Positions 1 through 5,795 of a DNA stretch of 20,555 nucleotides are shown one piece after another. Below the pieces are notes generated by a model. The model was not told the DNA's origin, did not search any database, and worked only from the letters and a program-made list of their open reading frames with translations. Numbering within the stretch: the first letter of the stretch is position 1; every line of letters starts with the position of its first letter. A program made the position numbers and the translations under genes. This DNA comes from a virus. The stretch is from IMG/VR virus record IMGVR_UViG_3300024294_000080, positions 1 to 20,555 of that record; one strand, 5' to 3'.

Positions 1-1
1 T

Positions 2-508
2 GTCGGTGAGGCAGAGGCGAATAGAATTTCTACTCAGGCTGCCACACGAGGGACTGCGGTCCATAAACTAGCAGAAGATTATATCGACAATGTTGAAGGA
101 TGGTCCAAAGGCGCTATGCCTGCAAACATTGCTTCGTTTAACGATCTTAAAACAATTTTGGACAAACGTTTAGATAATGTTTGGTTCCAAGAAGAATTTC
201 TATATAGTGATCGCCTTAAGTGTGCGGGACAAGTAGATTGTATTGCAGAGTTTGATGGTCAACTATCTATCGTTGATTTTAAAACCTCTCGCAAACCAAA
301 AAAGGAAGAATGGATTACAAGTTATTTTATCCAAGCATCTTTCTATGCCGCAGCGTTTTATGAACGTACCGGCATACCAATTAAACAAGGCGTGATTCTG
401 ATTACCGTGGATGGTTCAGAGCCTCAAGTTTTTAAAGTAAACACGTATGATTATTTAGAACACTTCTTAAAGGTACGTAAAGAATATAAAAAGCAAAAAG
501 GAATTTAA
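2..508 (+). CDS. PD-(D/E)XK family exonuclease, 5'-truncated by the window edge
   Basis: The frame is open from base 2, so the gene begins before the window; 168 residues are visible. They carry the pattern of a RecB/Cas4/MGME1-type nuclease core: an RGTAVH motif (visible residues 16-21), acidic residues in a QEEF segment (about 64-65), Asp in GQVDC (about 79), the D-x-K pair in DFKTS (92-94), and the Gln/Tyr of a QASFY helix (111-115). These are the usual metal-binding and catalytic positions of the fold. The family acts on DNA ends or single strands in replication and recombination. The exact role here is inferred, since the N-terminus is missing. The ATG at 116 is internal and not the start, because RGTAVH lies upstream of it. 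The stop is one base before the next ATG (510), so the two genes are co-transcribed. Confidence 0.8.
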   Translation, partial: VGEAEANRISTQAATRGTAVHKLAEDYIDNVEGWSKGAMPANIASFNDLKTILDKRLDNVWFQEEFLYSDRLKCAGQVDCIAEFDGQLSIVDFKTSRKPKKEEWITSYFIQASFYAAAFYERTGIPIKQGVILITVDGSEPQVFKVNTYDYLEHFLKVRKEYKKQKGI

Positions 509-509
509 T

Positions 510-740
510 ATGATTGATAGAAATAAAATGATTGAAGCAATGCGTTCACATGCGCAAGGTCACATTGATAAACATAAAATGAATGTTGAAGTATATCTTG
601 CAAACCCTGCAGGTATTGGTGAACATCCTGACGTGTTTGAAGCAATGGAAGGTGAGATGCTTGAGATGGCGAAATACCACGATGTATTGGATATGATTTC
701 AATTCACTTTAAAGAACCACAGGAGCCACGTGTAGTTTAA
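510..740 (+). CDS. Conserved phage hypothetical protein, 76 aa
   Basis: I cannot assign a function. The protein is short, soluble and largely helical in appearance, with a His/Lys-rich N-terminal helix (SHAQGHIDKHKMN), a central NPAGIGEHPDV turn and an acidic second helix (EAMEGEMLEMAKYHDVLDM). From memory, the pattern 'AQGHIxKHKxNVEVYLxNPxGIGEHxD' recurs in small proteins of marine T4-like phages. That suggests a conserved but uncharacterised family, and no search was run. The ATG starts one base after the exonuclease stop, with AAAAAGGAA in the end of that gene as a plausible ribosome site. The stop is three bases before the -35 of the next promoter. Confidence 0.7.
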   Translation: MIDRNKMIEAMRSHAQGHIDKHKMNVEVYLANPAGIGEHPDVFEAMEGEMLEMAKYHDVLDMISIHFKEPQEPRVV

Positions 741-743
741 CTA

Positions 744-772
744 TTGACATTTACTACAAAGTGTGATATATT
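744..772 (+). promoter_or_regulatory. Early sigma70-type promoter P1
   Basis: TTGACA (744-749) and TATATT (767-772) are separated by exactly 17 bases. The box is followed by GATTCTAA (GATTC at 773-777) and then by the AAAGGAG ribosome site of the 55-residue gene at 798. It is one of four promoters in the plus-strand block with the same -35, spacing and -10. The -35 sits three bases after the upstream stop codon. A near-consensus box needing no phage factor suggests host sigma70 use early in infection. Confidence 0.85.
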
Positions 773-797
773 GATTCTAAATTAAAGGAGAATCATT

Positions 798-965
798 ATG
801 GTTGAAGTAGCACACGATATTAAAATTATTGAAAATGCGTTAATTGCATTTAATGAAGGGGCAGCTGATGAAAAATTTGCTGCCCTTTGGAGTTTGGAAA
901 AACTCTTAATAGAGAAAAAGGATATGTTGTCAGAATTTGAATTACTTGAAGCTTCTTGGAAATAA
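798..965 (+). CDS. Small hypothetical protein, 55 aa
   Basis: This short ORF starts at an ATG with an AAAGGAG ribosome site (784-790) seven bases upstream, and is driven by its own promoter P1. The product begins MVEVAHDIKIIENALIAF and ends in FELLEASWK. It looks like two amphipathic helices around a Gly/Ala turn (NEGAADEK), is mildly acidic, and has no membrane segment or Cys cluster. I do not recognise the family. A strong promoter, a strong ribosome site and first position after the promoter are typical of small early phage proteins that bind host targets, but that role is inference. The TAA stop is also the first three bases of the 35-bp repeat that precedes the next promoter. Confidence 0.72.
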   Translation: MVEVAHDIKIIENALIAFNEGAADEKFAALWSLEKLLIEKKDMLSEFELLEASWK

Positions 966-997
966 TTTGAAATTAAATCAAATTAACTATTGACATT
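963..997 (+). repeat. 35-bp repeat, copy 1, with palindrome upstream of P2
   Basis: This 35-base stretch is identical to 2275-2309. It begins at the stop codon of the upstream gene and runs through the -35 of the promoter. It holds a perfect inverted repeat, TAATTTGA (963-970), seven-base loop, TCAAATTA (978-985), which ends four bases before TTGACA. The stem is all A/T except one pair and no T-run follows, so it is a poor terminator. Its position centred near -52 would suit a DNA-binding regulator. Confidence 0.8.
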
Positions 998-1018
998 TGA
1001 TGTCGAATCGGTTATATT
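990..1018 (+). promoter_or_regulatory. Early sigma70-type promoter P2
   Basis: TTGACA (990-995), 17-base spacer, TATATT (1013-1018), followed by AGAATCAA (GAATC at 1020-1024). The -10 block GTTATATTAGAATCAA (1011-1026) is identical to that of P3 (2323-2338), while the 13 bases between the -35 and -10 blocks differ. It drives the gene at 1046. Confidence 0.85.
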
Positions 1019-1045
1019 AGAATCAACAAATAAGGAAACTATATT

Positions 1046-1387
1046 ATGACAAAATTTGACAAAACAAAATTCAGCTACCACGGTGGATACTTAACATACC
1101 AAGGTGACTATGAAGGTCGACCAGTATGGGAAGCAGAACCACGTATCCATCCTTCAAACGTTGGTAAAGGTAAAGACCTTTTTATCGCTCGGTTCAAACA
1201 TAAAGGACCAATTACAAAAGCTAAGTTTCTTAAAGAACTTATTGCTAATCACACAGTTGAAGATTATGCAAATGCTTACATGTTTGGAATGACTCCTCAC
1301 GCGATCCTTGCTAACAAAAATCCTGAATGGCATGACAAACTAATGGGTGAGTCAATTGCTAAAATGAAAAAACTAATGGGAAGGTGA
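1046..1387 (+). CDS. Conserved phage hypothetical protein, 113 aa
   Basis: First gene after promoter P2, with a TAAGGAAA ribosome site before the ATG. The product is basic. Its N-terminal part is rich in aromatics (FSYHGGYLTYQGDYEGRPVW), followed by a Gly/Lys segment leading into LFIARFKHKGPITKAKFLKEL and a helical C-terminus ending in Lys/Met-rich sequence. The arrangement 'F(I/V)ARFKHKGP...FLKxLIxNxTVEDYxxAxxxGxTPxxIL' is, from memory, common in small uncharacterised proteins of T4-like marine phages. No enzymatic motif is visible. The stop and the next ATG are separated by one base, indicating coupled translation with the gene at 1389. Confidence 0.7.
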   Translation: MTKFDKTKFSYHGGYLTYQGDYEGRPVWEAEPRIHPSNVGKGKDLFIARFKHKGPITKAKFLKELIANHTVEDYANAYMFGMTPHAILANKNPEWHDKLMGESIAKMKKLMGR

Positions 1388-1388
1388 T

Positions 1389-1973
1389 ATGAATATATTT
1401 GTATTATCAGAAGAGCCGCGCGAAGCGGCTCAGATGATGTGTGACAAACATTGCTCAAAAATGATCGTTGAAGCAGGTCAAATGCTCTCTACTGCGCATC
1501 GTATGCTTGACGGTTATATGGAAAAACGCTTATCCAAATCAGGTAAACGTATGGTAAAATACTATGTCCATAACAGTGGTAATATGGAAGAAATTTTATA
1601 CAAAGCTGTTCATCATGCTCACCCTTGCACAGTATGGACAATGGCATCCAAAGCTAATTACATATGGCATTACGAACATCTTTTAGGCTTATCAGATGAA
1701 TTTCAGTTACGATACAAGAAGAGCCATATGACTATAAATAAGCTAAAGGATATTCTTTCCACGCCGCCTACAAACATTCCTGACATAGGTCTCACTGAGT
1801 TTCCTCAGGCTATGAACCATTATCCAGAATGTAAAGTTGAAGGCGATCCGGTACAAGCATATCGTAATTATTACCATGCAGCCAAAGAGTTTGCTGTATG
1901 GCAAAAAGGTAGAGTAGAACCATATTGGTGGGAAGGGTTTAAAGGGTATCCACTTGAAGTACATAATCATTGA
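1389..1973 (+). CDS. Conserved phage protein, 194 aa; possible pyrimidine-dimer glycosylase-like fold
   Basis: The N-terminal half has a run of conserved-looking features: MNIFVLSEEPREAAQ, MCDKHCSKMIVEAGQML, then HPCTVWTMASKANYIWHYEH and LSDEFQLRYKK. The C-terminal part has CPP-like (STPPTNIPDIGLTEFPQAM) and QAYRNYY motifs ending in Trp-rich sequence. I recognise the pattern from uncharacterised proteins of cyanophages and other marine T4-like phages. The order 'DKH/K-R...HP...W...N..W' loosely resembles the Pyr_excise (endonuclease V/DenV-related) family, so a DNA repair role is possible but weakly supported. The ribosome site AAGGTG overlaps the end of the upstream gene. A six-pair GC hairpin (1414-1430) sits 25 bases into the coding region. 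The 3' end overlaps the next gene by 20 bases. Confidence 0.75.
   Translation: MNIFVLSEEPREAAQMMCDKHCSKMIVEAGQMLSTAHRMLDGYMEKRLSKSGKRMVKYYVHNSGNMEEILYKAVHHAHPCTVWTMASKANYIWHYEHLLGLSDEFQLRYKKSHMTINKLKDILSTPPTNIPDIGLTEFPQAMNHYPECKVEGDPVQAYRNYYHAAKEFAVWQKGRVEPYWWEGFKGYPLEVHNH
1414..1430 (+). other. GC-rich hairpin in the start region of the 194-aa gene
   Basis: AGCCGC (1414-1419), loop GCGAA, GCGGCT (1425-1430): a perfect six-pair stem in otherwise AT-rich DNA, starting 25 bases after the ATG at 1389. It encodes residues around PREAA. It may be incidental to coding or may slow early translation. Confidence 0.4.
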
Positions 1974-2277
1974 TCCAAACGAAGGCGTATTTTTAGGAAC
2001 TCGTGAACATATGCAACACGAGGGAATTGGTATGCTTTTCTCTGCTCATAACTTTTTAGAATTAACTCAGGCGGTTTCGTGGAAGAAACGTAAAGATGCC
2101 TTTGAGTACATGCACAAATATATTAGACCACATTTAAAACATTCTTTTGTGGCTGAAATTGAATCTTATTCTGATACAGATTATGTTTCAATATACGATA
2201 TATGCAAATCTGGTTATGGAGACCATGGTACAGAAATGATTGACTCATTACCAATGCCAAATAATACCGTACATTAA
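1954..2277 (+). CDS. Conserved phage hypothetical protein, 107 aa, TTG start
   Basis: The frame opens at a TTG (1954) and gives MKYIIIDPNEGVFLGTRE, a beta-strand followed by a turn that looks like a genuine N-terminus. The first in-frame ATG (2011) would remove that strand. AAAGGG (about 1940) lies upstream as a ribosome site. The rest mixes helix (WKKRKDAFEYMHKYI) with an acidic, Tyr-rich segment. I recognise the 'IIxDPxEGVFLGT' opening from small marine phage proteins of unknown function; no catalytic motif stands out. It overlaps the upstream gene by 20 bases in another frame, implying coupling. Its TAA stop begins the second copy of the 35-bp repeat. Confidence 0.65.
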   Translation: MKYIIIDPNEGVFLGTREHMQHEGIGMLFSAHNFLELTQAVSWKKRKDAFEYMHKYIRPHLKHSFVAEIESYSDTDYVSIYDICKSGYGDHGTEMIDSLPMPNNTVH

Positions 2278-2309
2278 TTTGAAATTAAATCAAATTAACT
2301 ATTGACATT
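2275..2309 (+). repeat. 35-bp repeat, copy 2, with palindrome upstream of P3
   Basis: Identical to 963-997. The inverted repeat is TAATTTGA (2275-2282), loop AATTAAA, TCAAATTA (2290-2297), followed by the -35 at 2302. As in copy 1, the first three bases are the stop codon of the upstream gene, although the two upstream genes are unrelated. Confidence 0.8.
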
Positions 2310-2330
2310 ATATCATTTATATGTTATATT
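2302..2330 (+). promoter_or_regulatory. Early sigma70-type promoter P3
   Basis: TTGACA (2302-2307), 17-base spacer, TATATT (2325-2330), followed by AGAATCAA (GAATC at 2332-2336). It precedes the DUF932 gene with a leader of about 40 bases ending in a ribosome site AAAGGAA (2364-2370). Confidence 0.85.
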
Positions 2331-2376
2331 AGAATCAATAACAAAACTAAATAAACAATATATAAAGGAATATAAA

Positions 2377-3330
2377 ATGGCTCACGAATTAGAAATGGTT
2401 AACGGTCAAGCTCAAATGGCATACCGTGAAAGTAAAGGTCTACCTTGGCATGGTCTTGGTACACCAGTAACAGATGATATGACACCACAAGAAATGATGA
2501 AAGCCGCAGGACTTGATTGGTCGGTTGAAGAAGTAGAATGTTTTGCACCATGGAAAGGTGAAAATATTGCTACAGGAACGAAAACACTTATTCGTTCAAC
2601 TGATGGAAAAGTATTAACAAATGTAGGTAAAAATTGGAACCCAGTTCAAAATGCCGACGCTTTTGACTTCTTTACTGAATTCGTATCAAATGGCGATATG
2701 CAAATGGATACCGCAGGTTCTCTTAAAGATGGGCGTTTGGTATGGGCATTAGCCGATGTACGAGATGGATTTGAATTATTTGGCGGAGACGAAGTAAAGG
2801 GTTATTTACTATTCTCTAATCCACATGTGTACGGTAAATCAATCGACATTAAGTTCGTTATGGAACGCGTTGTATGTAACAATACATTAGCCGTAGCTTT
2901 GAACGAAAAAAATCAGCCATCAGTACGTGTAAGTCACCGTTCGGTATTCAACCCAGATAGTGTAAAAGAAATCCTTGGTATTGGTCACAATAAAATTGAC
3001 GAATTCAAAAAAGCCGCGGAGTTCCTTGGTTCAAAACGTTACACTGATGAAAAACTTACAGAGTTTTTTGGCGTTGTATTTGGAAAATCAACAAAAGAAA
3101 AAGAAACTTTGGCTCGTAATGCTAAAGAAGCAATGTCTTTAGTTGAAAACCAACCAGGATATGAATATGCGCCTGGAACTTGGTGGAATGCTTATAATGC
3201 TGTTACATATATGACTGACCATAACTTAGGTCGTTCAGCTGACTCTCGTATGGCATCAGCATGGTTTGGTGGAAACGCAAAACGTAAGGTCGATGCATTG
3301 ACTACCGCGTTAGATATGGCTGATGCTTAA
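2377..3330 (+). CDS. DUF932 family phage/plasmid protein, 317 aa
   Basis: The product starts MAHELEMVNGQAQMAYRES and continues into LPWHGLGTPV, the opening typical of the DUF932 (phage/plasmid-like TIGR03299) family. It then has the family's body: 'GKVLTNVGKNWNPVQNADAF', 'GRLVWALADV', 'LLFSNPHVYGKS', 'RVVCNNTLAVAL' and a C-terminal helical region with 'ARNAKEAMSLVENQPG' and 'WWNAYNAVTYMTDH'. Length fits the family. The biochemical role of DUF932 proteins is unknown; they are frequent on phages and plasmids. The start chosen is the ATG at 2377, seven bases after AAAGGAA. An upstream in-frame TTG at 2302 lies inside the -35 box and cannot be the start. It has its own promoter (P3) and overlaps a 30-codon membrane ORF by eight bases. 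Confidence 0.85.
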   Translation: MAHELEMVNGQAQMAYRESKGLPWHGLGTPVTDDMTPQEMMKAAGLDWSVEEVECFAPWKGENIATGTKTLIRSTDGKVLTNVGKNWNPVQNADAFDFFTEFVSNGDMQMDTAGSLKDGRLVWALADVRDGFELFGGDEVKGYLLFSNPHVYGKSIDIKFVMERVVCNNTLAVALNEKNQPSVRVSHRSVFNPDSVKEILGIGHNKIDEFKKAAEFLGSKRYTDEKLTEFFGVVFGKSTKEKETLARNAKEAMSLVENQPGYEYAPGTWWNAYNAVTYMTDHNLGRSADSRMASAWFGGNAKRKVDALTTALDMADA

Positions 3331-3415
3331 ACCAAAACAAATTATCGCATGGGGATTAGCCTTAGGGCTATTCCTCATTATATTAGATCCTTTAATAATT
3401 ATTCGTGGAATATAA
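3323..3415 (+). CDS. Putative 30-aa single-pass membrane peptide
   Basis: An ATG inside the last codons of the DUF932 gene (8-bp overlap) opens a frame encoding MLKPKQIIAWGLALGLFLII followed by LDPLIIIRGI. Two Lys then a run of about 20 hydrophobic residues fit a single membrane segment with a positive N-terminal end. No strong ribosome site is visible, so translation would depend on re-initiation after the DUF932 stop. It fills the gap before another membrane-protein gene at 3419. It is short and could be chance, but the clean hydrophobic profile and tight packing favour a real gene. Confidence 0.5.
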   Translation: MLKPKQIIAWGLALGLFLIILDPLIIIRGI

Positions 3416-3418
3416 CAA

Positions 3419-3775
3419 ATGAACTACACAATACTTTACATTGCCTTTCACCTTGCCGGAATAGGTGGTTACCAATATACCGGCGACAGTTATTATTTAA
3501 TCCTTAGCGCAATGCCTATACTTTATGGGTTGTTTCAATATGTTAAAGTAAGCGTTTTAGTTCTTAGTCCTGCATGGGATGTTGAATTATCATACGCTGA
3601 CCATGTTCCTGTTAATTGGAAATTTCTACATAACGCAGTTATGGCACTATCAACATACTTAATATGGCAAGCTGGTTATCAGTTTTTTGCCGGCATTGTT
3701 TCTTTATATATATTTGTAGTGGTTAGCTCATTATTAGTTACAGAGTCTAACATTAATCTCGGAGACAAGGAATAA
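3419..3775 (+). CDS. Polytopic membrane protein, 118 aa
   Basis: Three or four hydrophobic segments are visible: about residues 2-18, 26-49, 70-87 and 89-108, separated by short polar loops (YQYTGDSYY; WDVELSYADHVPVNW) with an acidic tail (NLGDKE). I do not recognise a family, and no holin, antiholin or transporter motif is evident. It could be an inner-membrane protein involved in superinfection exclusion or host takeover, but that is only a guess from type and early-region position. It starts three bases after the stop of the 30-residue membrane ORF, and the kinase gene follows after a three-base gap, so the genes form one operon from P3. Confidence 0.65.
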   Translation: MNYTILYIAFHLAGIGGYQYTGDSYYLILSAMPILYGLFQYVKVSVLVLSPAWDVELSYADHVPVNWKFLHNAVMALSTYLIWQAGYQFFAGIVSLYIFVVVSSLLVTESNINLGDKE

Positions 3776-3778
3776 TAA

Positions 3779-4204
3779 ATGAAGATTTTAATATTTGGCT
3801 TGCCAGGTTCTGGTAAAACTTGGCTTGCTGAACGATTACAAAAAAGACTAGAATGCGCTTGGTTCAATGCAGACGAAATACGCCGAATGGCTAATGACTG
3901 GGAGTTTTCAGAAGCTGCTAGGTATCGCCAAGCGCATCGAATGGCGTCTATTGCCAACAATGAAAAGTATCACGATCGTACAGTTATATGCGATTTTGTT
4001 TGCCCGACTGAAGTTACGAGGGCAATCTATGATGCTGACTATACAGTTTGGATGGATACTATTTCCCGAGGTAGATTTGAAGATACAAACGATATGTTTG
4101 AAACGCCTGACAAAGTAGACTACCATGTAGAAAAATGGTTTGATAACACAGATGAAGCTTTAGCTGATGCTATTGAAAGACATATAAGGATTAACAATGT
4201 TTGA
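3779..4204 (+). CDS. P-loop kinase, adenylylsulfate-kinase-like, 141 aa
   Basis: The Walker A motif GLPGSGKT is at residues 7-14. It is followed by FNADEIRR (29-36), matching the 'DGDxxR' substrate loop of APS kinases, then a helix with 'FSEAARYRQAHRMASIAN' resembling 'FSxxDRxxNIRRxxEVA', and DFVCPTEVTR near the 'SPxRxxR' position. At 141 residues it is shorter than cellular CysC (about 200). APS kinases phosphorylate adenylyl sulfate; many phage members have unknown substrates and may phosphorylate a sugar, nucleoside or polyol. A ribosome site (AAGGAA) precedes the ATG. It overlaps the next gene, an HxGH nucleotidyltransferase, by eight bases, which suggests sequential steps in one pathway: phosphorylation followed by nucleotidyl transfer. 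The substrate cannot be read from the sequence. Confidence 0.75.
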   Translation: MKILIFGLPGSGKTWLAERLQKRLECAWFNADEIRRMANDWEFSEAARYRQAHRMASIANNEKYHDRTVICDFVCPTEVTRAIYDADYTVWMDTISRGRFEDTNDMFETPDKVDYHVEKWFDNTDEALADAIERHIRINNV

Positions 4205-4604
4205 TTATAAGAAGCCAACAGTACAGATGTTGGGAAGATGGCAGCCATGGCATGATGGACATACAGAGCTATTTAAACGAGCTCACTCTGTTACAGGTCA
4301 AGTTGTCATTATGATACGTGATGTATTTAACTTTGACGGTGATGCTGGTGCTGGTCGTACTGTAGCACAAGACGATAACCCTTTTGGTATTATTGACGTG
4401 ATTGCTAATATTGAAAAAGGATTAGCCCCACATGGTTTTTACAATGGAAACCAATATCTTATACTAGAGGTTCCTAATATTGTCGATATTAGTTATGGCC
4501 GTGGTGTTGGATATACATTCACTGAACATGATTTAGGTAAAGATGTACATGATATATCTGCAACTAAGATACGTAAACAAATGCGAGAAGATGGAAAACT
4601 CTAG
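4197..4604 (+). CDS. Nucleotidyltransferase of the HxGH (cytidylyltransferase/NMNAT) superfamily, 135 aa
   Basis: The N-terminus GRWQPWHDGH (residues 13-22) is the HxGH nucleotide-binding motif, and ISATKIRKQ (120-128) is the C-terminal ISxTxIR motif of this superfamily, which includes NMN adenylyltransferase, phosphopantetheine adenylyltransferase and glycerol-3-phosphate/choline-phosphate cytidylyltransferases. These enzymes join an NMP from ATP or CTP to a phosphorylated substrate. Between them is an insertion with Gly/Asp-rich loops (NFDGDAGAGR). Length fits a minimal catalytic domain. It is translationally coupled to the upstream kinase, so the kinase product may be its substrate. Which nucleotide and acceptor it uses is unknown. 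The stop codon touches the -35 of promoter P4. Confidence 0.78.
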   Translation: MFDYKKPTVQMLGRWQPWHDGHTELFKRAHSVTGQVVIMIRDVFNFDGDAGAGRTVAQDDNPFGIIDVIANIEKGLAPHGFYNGNQYLILEVPNIVDISYGRGVGYTFTEHDLGKDVHDISATKIRKQMREDGKL

Positions 4605-4633
4605 TTGACATTTTTGATATAATGGTATATATT
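4605..4633 (+). promoter_or_regulatory. Early sigma70-type promoter P4
   Basis: TTGACA (4605-4610), 17-base spacer, TATATT (4628-4633), then GATTCTAA (GATTC at 4634-4638), as in P1. The -35 begins directly after the TAG of the nucleotidyltransferase gene. It drives ligase, the gapR-like gene and the 248-residue gene, which are packed with one-base overlaps. Confidence 0.85.
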
Positions 4634-4658
4634 GATTCTAACAACGAAGGATTATATA

Positions 4659-5795
4659 ATGGAAATAGTTAATACAACAGAAGAACTTTATAAACGTGAC
4701 TCTAAAGGAAAGATTAGATTTTATCGTGGCGAAGTTGGCCAAGAAAATGGTAAGTATTATAAACGTGCCGTAACAGGTCTAAATGATGGAAAACTTGTAG
4801 AGTCAGGTTGGCGAGAAGTTGAACAAAAGAATATCGGCAAAGTAAACGAAACATCGTTACATGAACAAGCATTGGCTGAAATAACAGCAGATGCTAAAAA
4901 GAAATCAGATCGTGGTTATTTTAACGATATTAATAAAGTTGATACTTACGATAAAATTAAACCGATGCTTGCTTCTAAACATGAAGATGCTAAATATGAT
5001 TTTGAAAATAAAACATATTACACGCAGCCAAAGCTAGATGGTATTCGTTGTATTGCAAAATCTGATGGATTATGGACCAGAGCAGGTAAAGAGCTTATAA
5101 GTGTACCTCATATTAATGACGAATTAAAAACATTCTTTGAAAAGTTTCCTGATGCTATTTTGGATGGTGAGTTATATAACCACGAATTACGTGAAAACTT
5201 TAATAAGATTACTTCTTTAGTTCGTAAAACAAAACCAGAACCTTGGGATATAAAAGACTCAGCAAGATTAGTAGAGTATCATGTATATGATGTTATTAGT
5301 CATACTGGTGTATTTTCTGAACGTATGGATTGGATTACTGAACAAGCTGAAGGTATTCCTAAGTTTACCAATTCAGTTATACTCGTTGAAACTCAACAAA
5401 TTTACAATCAAAATATGATGGACGATATTTATGGCGCATACCTTGAAGATGGATTTGAGGGCCAAATGATACGAATTGATGATGTATACCAAATGAATAA
5501 ACGTTCTAAATTCTTAATTAAGCGAAAAGAATTCCTTACTGACGAATATGATGTAATTAAAATTGAGGAAGGAAAAGGTAATTGGTCTGGTCATATCAAA
5601 AGATTTGTTATGCAAACAGAAAATGGACAAGAATTTGGTGCAGGGGTTCGTGGTACTCAAAAGGTATTAAAGGATCTATTTGAAAATGGACCAAATCCAG
5701 ATTGGTGTACCTTGAGATATTTTTCACCGACACCTGACGGCATTCCACGTTTCCCAGTTGTTATTGACTGGGGAGTAGGTAAAAGAGAAGACTAA
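4659..5795 (+). CDS. ATP-dependent DNA ligase, 378 aa
   Basis: It seals nicks in DNA using ATP. Nucleotidyltransferase motifs are in order: motif I KLDGIR (residues 125-130, K125 being the adenylated lysine), motif III LDGELY (168-173), IIIa around YHVYDV (207-212), motif IV EGQMIR (267-272) and motif V FLIKRK (285-290). A C-terminal OB-fold-like region follows. The first ~95 residues (GKYYKRAVTG, GWREVEQKNIGK, then a Lys-rich helix) form an extra N-terminal domain that looks WGR-like and precedes the ligase domain in several marine phage ligases. The start is the ATG at 4659, eight bases after GAAGG; the in-frame TTG at 4632 lies in the -10 box and is rejected. It is unrelated in layout to T4 gp30, although the activity is the same. 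Confidence 0.9.
   Translation: MEIVNTTEELYKRDSKGKIRFYRGEVGQENGKYYKRAVTGLNDGKLVESGWREVEQKNIGKVNETSLHEQALAEITADAKKKSDRGYFNDINKVDTYDKIKPMLASKHEDAKYDFENKTYYTQPKLDGIRCIAKSDGLWTRAGKELISVPHINDELKTFFEKFPDAILDGELYNHELRENFNKITSLVRKTKPEPWDIKDSARLVEYHVYDVISHTGVFSERMDWITEQAEGIPKFTNSVILVETQQIYNQNMMDDIYGAYLEDGFEGQMIRIDDVYQMNKRSKFLIKRKEFLTDEYDVIKIEEGKGNWSGHIKRFVMQTENGQEFGAGVRGTQKVLKDLFENGPNPDWCTLRYFSPTPDGIPRFPVVIDWGVGKRED

Noticed and set aside
963-985. Palindrome read as a terminator for the 55-aa gene
   Set aside because: The stem is almost entirely A/T and no T-run follows; the -35 begins four bases later, so a regulatory role is likelier.
2302-2376. N-terminal extension of the DUF932 gene from a TTG at 2302
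   Set aside because: The TTG is the first part of the -35 hexamer of P3, and the promoter would lie inside the coding region. The ATG at 2377 has a good ribosome site and gives the family's usual N-terminus.
4632-4658. N-terminal extension of the ligase from a TTG at 4632
   Set aside because: The TTG lies in the -10 region of P4. The ATG at 4659 follows a good ribosome site.
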